Part shown: positions 26,201-38,200 of the stretch, piece after piece
How positions within the stretch are numbered: position 1 is the first letter of the stretch
How the letters are laid out: each line of letters begins with the position of its first letter
From: Anticarsia gemmatalis
Lineage: Eukaryota; Arthropoda; Insecta; Lepidoptera; Erebidae
DNA: 64,000 nucleotides
Direction: 5' to 3'
Assembly (NCBI RefSeq): GCF_050436995.1
Contig: NC_134757.1
Coordinates: forward strand, 694,501 to 758,500
Made by a program: the position numbers and the translations under genes
Notes under the pieces: generated by a model
The model's input: the letters and a program-made list of their open reading frames with translations, nothing else
Databases searched by the model: none
What the model was told of the DNA's origin: nothing

Positions 26201-29200
26201 ATCTAAATCTTTTTAAGAAACATTCGTGGCAAAATTCTTCATGATTCATTTAGACTTTATACATAACGCGGTCCAAGCTACGCGGCAATTGTCCAATGAT
26301 TCAATCACGGCGGTCCCCCCTCGGGCCGCGCCCCGCACCCCCGCCTCTCGCCCCCTGGCCTCAGCTCAGACTGGCTCAGCCTAGGCCGCACTTGACTCTT
26401 CTAGAATGGACTAGGAATCTCACCTACAAATTTAACGCATTCATTCAGGAAGAGGGGAAAAGTAGTACGGTCGTAAATATGAATGTAAATATTGCGATTT
26501 TCAGGTCAAAGTTTACTGTTTACTGCTGTTTTAGTTATGCGAATAGAGCTAGCTAAACGCGCATTCTATAAGGTAGGTAGGTACATTACTTATTTTCATA
26601 AATTAAGTCAAATACAAGAATATGTCTCATGCAAAAAACCAAGCAGGTACGTAATTAAAAGTTATGAGGCAGGCACAGATGCGTAGGCAAGAACCTCGTG
26701 ATAAGTAAATTTAGATAGTTTAAAATACATTTTAAACTAAAACGATTGAGAAATGTAAGGAGTACGAAGGTATGCCCATCAGCTTTCTTTTTATTCTAGT
26801 ATATAGTAGTAGTAGGAAAAGACCCCCGTACAAAGACATACGACAAAACATTTATCATAATAATAGCACATGAACATGACAGTGGAGCATTATTGCTGTT
26901 TCCTAGCTCCGCATTCTGAGCTATTTATGATGCCATCATAATTCTGCATTACCTCGCAGTTAGATCCTGAGACTAGTAGGTCAGGTGCAAGAGACATCAC
27001 GATTTTTCACCTAAATGTTTGGAATTTGGGTAGTTATTAAGACCTAGCAGATCCGCGCTGGTTTGGTCATGAAAAATTAAGAAAAAATGAAGGGTCTGAT
27101 ATTTAAAAAAGAAAGGCATATTACTGATCCTAGTTCTTAATATATCTCCATGCCAAATTTCATTAAAATAAGATCAGCGTTTAAGACAGTCAGCGGTTAA
27201 AGTGTAATCTACCTTCATGTAAAATCGTCGTTCAGCTCCGACAGGGTAAAGACTGAAAGCCACACTTTCGCATTTAGCATGGAAGTAAAGATAGTGGGGA
27301 TTTTGGGCAGAAAATCTTAGGAAAAATAACGTTGTTCTATGGTAATCGAACCCTAGTGTACTATAGTATCATCAAGGCGTTTAGTATTTAGTGAGTGTAC
27401 GAGGGGCTTCTCGTGTTGTCTCATCGCTTGAATGATGAATAACATGTTACGAGTGTATTCCTTATCTAAGAATAGAGACAAGATCCAGTGGGTGTTGTGT
27501 AATCGATGATAGCCTGTCTGGAACAATAATATACGTAGTGATCCTGTCTGATGCCCGTGAGGTCCTAGATTTGACATTTTCGTCATTCTTTTGTTGTTGC
27601 AAGCACGGAGTCAATTGATCTAGTGAGATTAGAATTTCATATCCTGAAAAATTATTGTTTGGCCTAACTTGAATCGAAGATTAATGAATTTAGAGATAAA
27701 ATAGCATATGGGATTACTTTTGACTTATAGAAATATCGTCGAATTTCCGGACGTCTTTTCCTTTGATTAAACGAAATGGCAAAGTCAGTTCTCTGATGAA
27801 CACGTGACTAGATATTTTTGGGTATTCTGGCCTTCTGGTTATAAGAATTTTTGCATCAACTTCTGCAATTGAATCATACAGATAATTAGTTCAAGTCTTC
27901 TATAATAACTTACTTCTTAAGGGTATTTAAAATTTCGTGAACAATAAAGTTACAGTCATTCGTAGTACAAACGTGAGCAGTACAATAATAATATGATCGC
28001 GATTGAAATCAATCGAACATAGAACAATTTGTCACTGAGGCCATTAATATCAAGTGTATGTACCAAGTCGTTTGGAGGTTCTTGAACCTTATACTGTCGT
28101 AGTGATTTCAATATTTGCCAGTACATATTCAGTGCTTCAGTACTGCTGTAGTATATCCCCATATCTATATCCATAGCAGTATATCTCCATATCTATCTTA
28201 AAATAAAGGGTATGAGTAGTAAACTACGATAAATATGGGTCACGAATGAGCTGATTTATTTTAGCACTACGCACCTGACCTTGTTTATTTTCTAAATAAA
28301 TAACAAACGTATACTGCATTATCACGATTCTTGTTTAGGATCGGGAACTAATTAGGACAACATTTTGTATAAAATATACAAAACTGTGACCTTCTATACT
28401 CTGTGATGACTCTAAACCTAGTTACAACCTTTTTTATCAGTTAAGATAACTATAACCTTATTTATAAATTATAATTCATCTTTAACCTGCTCCAAAAGCC
28501 TCCAAGCGGTTTTGAACGCCTTTGCGTAGCTTCACGACAAAAAGTGCGCCCATAGCCAGTTGCGCTCACCGGTCGGTGAACGATCTGTGAGTTAAGCAAC
28601 CCTTGGCGCGGTCACTCTATAGATGGGTGACCGCATAGTGGTATTTGAACTTGGCGTCTCCGTGCTTCGGAGGGCACGTAAAAAGTCGGTCCCGGCTGTT
28701 GTCTACTAAGATAACAGTCGTTAAGCCATGTCAAAGGCCTTCGGGCGGCTTGAACAACTTTGACACGAGGTTGACCACTAACCATACGATAAGAAGTAAG
28801 AAGACGACAAAAAGTCCAGTGAAAATGTTCTAACACCATGACAGACATACACGTGGAAAGAAAGCGTCCTGCCTCTCATTAGCAAGCACTCGGTAATAGA
28901 TGCACCACATTCAGAGAACAATTCACACCTGTGTGATACAGATACAGAGATAACTTTGTAAGACAAATGTGTGTCAGTTGAGAACATTTAGAAATACACA
29001 CGATTATGATCTTATTTATTTATACGCAATTTATACGGCTTTAATAACTGTAGAAGTTATTATTAAAGCCTTTGCGTGGTTTTTTGAACTGAGTTAAAAT
29101 TATAATGTTCTCCATTTAACAAAATGTTAAGTTTGAAAAGCTGTGTAATTTTTGTAGAACGAATCCTCTGGATTGAGTTCTATATCTAGGTTGGATATCC

Positions 29201-32200
29201 AGGATAAAGTGAAATGGAGGAGTAAGTTTAGGAAGGCTGACACTATTACACTACAGAAGAGAGAGAGAGAGAGGGAGAGAGATATAATGAATTCTGTTGA
29301 TACATAAGTAACTTAAATGTTCATCCATTTTCCCTAGGGATAGAGGTAAACTATCTGCAAGAAAAAAACATGAATACCCATAGTTTTGCTTAAAAGAGTA
29401 ATAAAAATACGAAAATCCAAAAACTTGCCTACATGATGTTAGTAGAAGCATTATTTAAAAACCAGTTTCTAAAATTTTCACAATATTGCAAAATGTCTAC
29501 CAATTTTCTAGTTTCGCAAGTAATAAACGTAAACAAACACAAATTAACCAAGTCACCGTTAAAAAACAAATGACAGTTCACATTAAGTAAGTAGGTAGTT
29601 AAAATATTACTACAACGCTACTATCGTCTCATTTGTCATCCAAGTGTAATTTGTGTACAAAAATAAATATCAGTGACAATATCTAACATACGAACAACAT
29701 AAAAAAGCTAATGATACAAGAAAATCGTCGACTTCTAAAACTTATTGCGCATTCCTTAAGTTAAGTTCTTACTTATTTTCGACTAAGACCTAAACTCACT
29801 CTCACGTAACAAATTTTGTGGAAATAGCACGGATATGGCTAAAGACATTGGCCAAACATAAGCTACTTTTTCTTTCAAAAAGCAACCTCTAAACAACTGA
29901 AACACTGGATTTATACATTTACACTGTCACACGGGACATCTAGAGACTTAATAAATGTGTAGTGCATAAGTACAGGTCTAAATAAAATTGACCAAAAATA
30001 TTACAAGTATGCATTCCTAGAAACGTTAGCTAAACTCTAGTCAGTTTAGCGAGCGTGTTAGCGTGTCTGCTATCCACCTGTATGGAAATGGCGTGATACA
30101 TCAATTGCGTGGCAACGGCCGGTCGGGTCCATTGTGTCATTGTGTGCTCGTCAGTCACCCAACACCTCCACAATGTCCCGGCTCGATGGAGGGGATCCAT
30201 CGCGTATCGACGGCCATTCCGAAATATACAGACACGACAGCTTGACATACATCCGTTTGCAATATTCTGTCCAAGATTGCAGATAGATTCGTGCCTTAGA
30301 TTAATAAGTCGAACAAATGTTGGTAAAGATTTCTATAATTGTTTATATTCTGAAAGAGATAGGTAGTAAAATGAGATAGAAAACGTTATGGCGACTGGTA
30401 TAACCTGAATGAAATGATTAAGAAAATTAAAGTAACTATGGTAAATAACATCAATCGTGATTATCCAGGTATACAATTGAATTTAATAATAAAAACGTTG
30501 AATACGAAGCAATTTATATAAAAGACTGTATTATTTAATGCCATCGTTAAATACTTACCCTCTTATTCATAAAAATATATGAAGTTACGAAAGGCTTATA
30601 AAGTGTTTTGTTTCTTTCACTCGTTAGCGAAATGAAAAAGAGAAAACATATAATATTATAGTAGCTTTTTAACTAAAATAGGTTTATAGTGTGTTTATGA
30701 ATAAGAGGGCAAGCCTATATTTTCTTAAAACTTTGGATAATTTACTTTAAGTTAGGTAACTAAACAAAATATTGGGTACCTCATTAAAAAAAATTGAGCG
30801 TCGCACTAAACGTCCGTGTTTAATTAAAAAGCAGTAAAGCATAGTTCTACAGAATACAAATGACAAAGTAAAAGTTGATGAAATAATTTTATTCGGTAGC
30901 AGTCCGTCATCTACATACAATACTTTGAAAACCTTTCCCTTCCTACTTTAAAATACATACTTTCTACCGGTTTTAAGAAGTCTACAAATTATCACATAGA
31001 ATTTATTCACATCAAGAAGACTTTCTTATGTAGAAGAAGTAATCTTTAAACATTTTTTAACCAAATACTGTCCCACTGCCGGTCTAGGATCTCCTCCAGG
31101 AATGCCCTGATTCCTGGAGGAGATGTTGGCCGATGGAGAAGGATGTTAGGCCTCAAGTCCACCAAAACGGGTTAGGGGTGTACTTTACCTTTTTAAAACT
31201 TTAAGCTAAAAGATTGATAGAGAAAAGCTTAGATATCGAGAAAGGTAGCAAATTTTTGGCAAGTTCTAAGAAATTGTTTTAAATAGGTAGGGAATTGCTG
31301 CTGCTTTTCATTGCTCTTTAATTTTTATTACCAAAATGCTTCACACTAAGCTTAACCGGTAATAGAGAGTCTACTAACATTATAGTCAGATGTACTAAAT
31401 CTAATCTAACAATCAAATCTGTAACTTTTTACCACAACGAACTACTAAACAATATAAGTTCGATAGCATTTATTCACGCCACGAGTAGAAAGTAATTAAG
31501 AACATATGTTACTTAATCATGTAAATGTGATGAAACGTAAAGAGAAAGTGTTATGTCGACCCCTCCTACGTAAACTATGGTAACCCACAAAAAAATCAAT
31601 TTTTCCTTTTTTACGGAAATGCATATAAAATTAGTTAAAGAATGTATAAAAAAAAAATTGTAACGAATTTCCATAAAGAAGTCTATTTTCTCAGTCGTAT
31701 AATATGGCAAGTTCTGAACGTCCACGATGTAAAATATTGCGAGAGTCGATGCGACCGTTTACGACGGGTGCGCGGGGAAGCCGTGCGGTCGCGAGCGCAT
31801 TGTAAGTATCAGTAACCGTTGTTTACGCCGGACGAAGCGACTTGCGCGGTTTATTTGCTGAGTTTTACGAAAAATTGTTTGTACGTATTTATAATACTTT
31901 TATAATGACGGATAGATATAAAGTGTACAGGTAAGAAAATTTCGTCTATGTCAGACATTATATTTAATTTAGCCGTCAACTGATTTAATGTTAGCGGTGA
32001 AACAGAAGATAAACCAGGTAAATATTAGCTATGGGTATTAAATTATTACTCATTTACTTCAGTAATTACTTTTTTATAAATATTTAAATACTTAAAACGT
32101 AAAGAAGTCGAAGCTGTGTGTGCTATATTACTTGCTCATATCTCCGACGTATTTTATGGTTAGTGATACATACCATAATGTACTTCGGTAATCACATTTT

Positions 32201-35200
32201 TTCATGTAATGTATGTGATAGTTGTCATATTTTCCATTGGACCAAATAAGGAAACCTTATGTTGTACAATCACTTGCTATACTTTACACCGTAAATTACA
32301 CCAAAATAAATATTGTATCTAATACTTACCACAATTCACAGTGGATAGATAATTAAAATACGATATATTACGTTTCTAAATATTATTGATTTATTCATAT
32401 TATATTGATTTTTGTTGGTATTATTATATTTCAGATTCTCCTTTGCCCCCCGGAGCAGATTTAGAAGAAATAAATAGTTTAATGGATAATTTGCGACCCA
32501 CTTGGCCGCTTGGTGTTGGTGACATTGAGATCTAATAGTTTAGTAGATGTTTCTGCTAATACGTGATTAACACTTGCAAGCAATCCTTTAATGATTCTAT
32601 TCCTAACCTATTTTTATTATTTTGTGTTGGTTTGTTTTGCTGAGACTTCTTTTCTGAGACTTTTGTTTTCTTGAGCTACGAGAATTTATTATTTACCTAC
32701 ATTTTTGCATTCTTAAACTGATAAACTACTTTTATATTTGAAAAAAAATCATCTCTTTTTTTCCTAGTGCGAGAGATGTAGGTTTGGTATGCATAACGAA
32801 AAATATTTTTAACTGCTTAATATCGAAAGGTGAAAGAGATGCATGCAATAAAATGTACTAAGTTTACTTAAGCCAGCTATGACCAAACTATTGTTTACTG
32901 GGCATGTTGCAGTGTTTGCTTTCCCTATTTCAGGTTACACAGAGAGCCATGGCAGAAGTTGTTACATTCCAGATTCGGAAACTGAAATATTTTAGCTGAT
33001 GAAAACGATAATTTAAATACTCCATGCCCATCGACAGAGTGTGATTTCATTAATCACCTAGATAGTGACTGCCATAATAATCTCTGTCCATGGTTCGTTT
33101 CAAAGAATACGGAAGACATTATGTCCATAGACTCACCATTTATGTGACAAAATAGTTATGCTTCTACTCTTCAAGCAAACACTCCACTCTCATGCTCATC
33201 TGTAACGACTACACCTCTGTCCAATAAACGAAAACTTCCAAGAAAAGACAAAGCAAATATAAGAAAAAGATGATGTTAAAAGAAAATCTTTAAGGAACAC
33301 CGGCAAGTAATATACGAGTCGTAATGGAACTACTAGGCCAAAGAAGTCTCAAACATGTCGCATGAAATGCTGCAGCAAAATTGACGAACAAGAGCGCTTA
33401 AACATTTTTAAAAAATTCTGGGACCGTAAATATAAGTTAAAAACATTCATCATCATATTAACTTGTACTTCATAACTTTTAAACTCTCGCGTTGCATGTT
33501 TAATGTATAATAGAATACGGGAATTAACGCGAACACGCATTTTACCTTAAAATGCCTAACGTTTCAGCGCAGGTTGCACTCGCCGTGGTCCCAGGCTGAC
33601 TGTCAGCCTGGGACCACATTGACACTGGGACACTGGGACAGGTAAAATGCGTGTTCGCGTTAATTCCCGTATTCTATTATACATTAACTTGTACTTGTAC
33701 TCTTGTTCGTCAATTTCGCTGCAGCATTTCATGCGACATGTTTGAGGACATGGTGCTTTCATTGACTTCTTTGGCCTAATGGTTCCATTACGACTCGTAT
33801 ATTACTTGCCGGTGTTCCTTAAAGCTTTTCTTTTAACATCAATCCATTCAGAGACGTGTCTTTTTCTTATATTTGCTTTGTCATTTCTTGGAAGTTTTCG
33901 TTTATTGGACAGAGGTGTAGCCGTTACAGATGAGCATGAGAGTGGAGTGTTTGCTTGAGGAGTAGAAGCATAACTATTTTGTCACATAAATGGTGAGTCT
34001 ATGGACATAATGTCTTCCGTATTCTTTGAAACGAACCATGAACAGAAATTATTATGGCAGTCACTATCTAGGTGATTAATGAAATCACACTCTATGGATG
34101 GGCATGGAGTACTTAAATTATCGTTTTCATTAGCTAAAATTTCAGTTTCTGTATCTGGAATATAACAACTTTTGCCATGGTTCACTATGTAACCTGTAAT
34201 AGGAAAAGCAAACACTGCAACATGCCCAGTAAACAATAGTTTGGTCATAGCTGGCTTAAGTAAAATTAGTACATTTTATTGCATGCATCTCTTTCACCTT
34301 TTGACATTAAGCAGTTATAGATCTTTTTCGTTATGCATACCAAACCTACTTTACCTTACCTTACCTTACTATTATGTCTACTATTAGAACTGTTTTTTAT
34401 TGAAATTTGATGAAAAATTTTCCGAAATTACAATTTGATTACTTGTTCTGTTTTATTTTATTTTTTTATTTAATAAGTAAAAAAAAATTTTTTATGTTTG
34501 ACGGTACTTTTTAAAAGGCTGATTTTGTTGTTGATCTCAATGATTATTAAAAGTATAACTTTATAATTTAGATATAAAATATAAGGTTAACACATATTTT
34601 TTATAGTGTTTAATATTTTGTAAGAATGAAGATAGTGAGAATAAAATAAATTTGATTGAACAATATTTTGTGTTTTACTATATTTGGAAACCTAAAAATA
34701 TTCCAACGTATATTGTAGTAAGTGTTACTAACGACTAAAATCCTTAATTAGTTTACCATGTAAAAAGTAGTAAGTTGTATATACCATATTAGCAGATATT
34801 TATTTTGCGATGTAAAATATGGCAAGTAGTACATACGATAAAATTACAAACATAATGCACGAAGTAAAATATGGTAACATCATTTTCTCAAAAACTAGTA
34901 AAATAACCTTATAAAATATAATAACATCTTGAAGAGCAATTGTTAACTAGTCTACGTAGTAATTTTCAAGCCAATATATAAACAGAACAAAATTTTATAC
35001 AACTTTATATGTTCAAACAGCTCTACTGTAAAATTGACATTTTGGGGTTACCATAGTCTACGTAGGAGGGGTCGATGTGATCTCGATCACAGCAGCAGTG
35101 CTTGCAAAAACATCTGCTTTAGATAATAACTGATATAGAGAATGGCTGTTATGCAAGATAGATTAGGCGTAGCTTTATTGGTGTAAGTGTAAAGTTAATA

Positions 35201-38200
35201 AGTAGAGACAAGATTTCCAAGTGTCTTGAACAGGTTATTATATATTAGATAGACCACTACTAAAACAGTGGGTATAAAAATAAAATGCTTATTTTCGTTC
35301 AGAAGGAGATATCTAAATAGATAGCGAGTCCACAACCAATTTTAACTATATTTTAGGCAAAACCTGCTTCTGGAATAAGGACTCGTGAGCCTTTGAATCT
35401 ACCTAGTTTGCATCACCCAGGAGCTTGGCCACTCTAGGAAAGAATTAATATTATTCTGATGATCACACAATGATGTCAATATATTTAATTGATATTTTAA
35501 GTTACCATTAAGTACAGAATTTTGTTTAACGGCTAAGATCTGTAAAACGTAATGATATACCTAATTTCACAGTAATAACAAAACACATACAGAGAAAGTG
35601 AAAGTGTTGCGAAGTAAAAAGCGTTATTTGGCGAAATATTTCAATGGCGTGGTTTTAGAGAGCACATAACAAATACGTCACTTATTGCGTTATATTTGTC
35701 ATACGAGAAGAAAGTTTGAAATGTCGTAATATAACCTTGAAGGAAATTAATGGGAGGTATGACCAATGAGAGAGTGATGGATGCTGACCGTGTCGAGTAA
35801 CTGGCTGACATAATCAATTCGTAACTCAACCTACACACGTTTGCTAATAAACTCAGATAGACATAAGTTTAGTAAGTTCCTAACCCGCGCTTGGCGTGTG
35901 TGTTAAAGAAAAAAAAGGTTAAAACCTCCCTCAATTCGGGAGGAGCTCCATACCCAGCACTGAGACAGGAATGGGTAAAAAAAACAAAATTTTGCAGATT
36001 CTTTTCTGCTAATTCCCACCATAGATAGTCCTCAATGAGTACCCGTAGTCATGGCAAATGATGTCAATTTTGCATTTAGTAATAGCGAGGAAAGGTCGTA
36101 TTTGACTATCAGGATCTGCGTTTACCACAAAGGCAGTTCTAGGCAGGTCTTTACCGGCAAAGCACGTCAGTTACGATAATGTTTCTGGCAGTTGATGAAC
36201 TATACTATTGTTCTCTCCTGTCAGTCCTTTTATCTTGAAGTGTCAAATGTTTTTCTATGACCTCTCTCATCACTTCTTAGAGCATTTTAAAAGACCTAGA
36301 CATAATTTTAACATTTAAATTAGATTCCATTGTATTAATAACAACGAACCATGAAGAATAACTGTTCACGCTTGTTGATCTTTACTTTTGTTGTAATTCT
36401 GTGTATAGTGTCTGTTCAAGTAACATCTGCGAAAATGTTAATATTGCACTAAACACACGTACGAATCTGCGCTTCATGATCGCGGATATATCTTGCAGAA
36501 TTCTTAGAAATGTTACATGACTAGAACAGGAAAATGACAGAAAAAATGTATACTTGATGTTACTCTAGATTTCAGTAATTATATGGTTGTATATGTAGTT
36601 TAGATCATTTTATGCCTTAGCAACTTCTAGAGGTAGACTACAGCACTTCAGTCTCTACTGGTTGGTAAAAATTAACAACATTTTCAGTTTGCTAAAAGAT
36701 AACCAAAAACAAACGTATTTTTCTTTCTAGATGGTAAGTTTTTCGGAAAGACTTGTAAACAGAGCAAGGACGGCTGGTGTTAAAGGGAGAAGGATTACAC
36801 CCTACACTGAGTAAAGAAAAGCCTTAAAAACGATGATGATAATGATGACTCAAAAAACAGTCCAGAGTCCATATATCATACACGAGCAGAATAAAAGGTT
36901 TGAAACCCATAAAGCACTTAACAACATATAACAAGAAGACAAAATAGCCAAGATGATAGCATTTCTTTAAATCTGCCATTATGTTAATAGTAAACAAATA
37001 ATATAATAACAGTAATCTTCCGTCATGTACAAATGGACGGACTCACGCAACCATTGTGTGCACTTATTGTTTCATTATCGAATTATGTGATATGATCTTG
37101 ACATTCTATTTTATTTTATTTATCTATTGTATTATTTAGATATTCTTAACACTTGAGGGATGTTTCAAAACATATTTTTAGGGAGTATGCGGCCTAGGGA
37201 GACAGTCCGCAGCTAGAAATATTCTAAAAGAATTCTCATTTTGGACAACGTAAATATCTGTTAAATTAATATTCAATTCTACTGACTGATTTAAAACTTG
37301 TTCAGTAATATAATCTGTATTATACTGCGCATAATAATTACCCACATTATGTCAGAAATTTATGATAATTGGGCACATATTAGTCCAAATACCAAAATGT
37401 AAATACGAGTATTATAACACCAACTCAGAATACTGTACGATACATTACTTCACCTGATGCCGATTATACGGAGTAACTGGAGACTTTATGGCGGTAAAAC
37501 GGCTGTTAAATCATGACATAGCCCTTTGAGTCGGTAATAATAAAACTCGGACAATAGGAATCGATATCTACCTTCCATAAACTATAATTCATTTAATTGC
37601 CTATATCCTTGACAGACGGGCAATGTCAAGTGACTAGTGTTTAGTATCGATTGCTGCTTTATATAGCACTGATAGATGTACGTCGTTAGTCGGAACTGAC
37701 GTGTTGTGTTTAAAAATTCAATGAGGAATGGCCCGCGAAGACGTCCTTGGGGAACTCCAAGTAAGAAGCCTTCAGCAAAGAAAGTATTTTAGAGGTTATG
37801 TTAGAATTTTTAACGAAAATGCAGCGTTAAATATTATGTTTCTTGAATGAGTTTATTGTATTGTATTTTAATTAGATAAGACACGAATTAAAGATAAATA
37901 TTAATAAAAATTTACACAATGAAAAAAAATTATGAGTAGCCGTGAGTAAATCTCCCAGGCTTAAATATTTCCTGATGATGTTTTCTTTCCGATTTTAATA
38001 ATTATATCCATGTTTTACTCAAAAATCTTGTGCTTATATTGTTTTACCTGAGAATTATGGTGCTGTGTTATTTTTAATGAAGATTATTGTTATAGTTCTA
38101 CACTGAGAAGCAGTTAAATATTACACATCGGCACACAACTAAACTTTTAGTGGAGCAATTCCTAAAAACGAGTGAACCAACAAAAGCGTTTTGATATGTA

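Larger units (their letters stand above)
31557..35074. mobile_element. 3.5 kb TIR DNA transposon with internal palindrome, possibly Sola-like
   Basis: The ends are CGACCCCTCCTACGTAAACT and, reversed, CGACCCCTCCTACGTAGACT, extending through ATGGTAACCC (about 30 bp, one mismatch). A 4 bp duplication ATGT flanks both sides. Inside, 32780-33547 and 33640-34350 are inverted copies of the same segment around a spacer whose centre (33586-33616) is itself palindromic. Both arms encode fragments of one protein: HGKSCYIPDTETEI, then a Lys/Arg-rich stretch, then CRMKCCSKIDEQE and NIFKKFWD. From memory this Cys-rich C..KC..KI.E..R pattern occurs in transposase-associated proteins with 4 bp target sites (Sola-type); that assignment is tentative. 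Both copies carry frameshifts or stops. Confidence 0.75.

Noticed and set aside
26296..26556. Pro/Arg-rich open frame in a GC island
   Set aside because: Low-complexity translation of a pyrimidine-rich patch; no start context or conserved motif.
34330..34360. TTACC repeat at the palindrome edge as a telomere-like array
   Set aside because: Only four or so ACCTT units; insect telomere repeat is TTAGG and the tract is a simple local slip.
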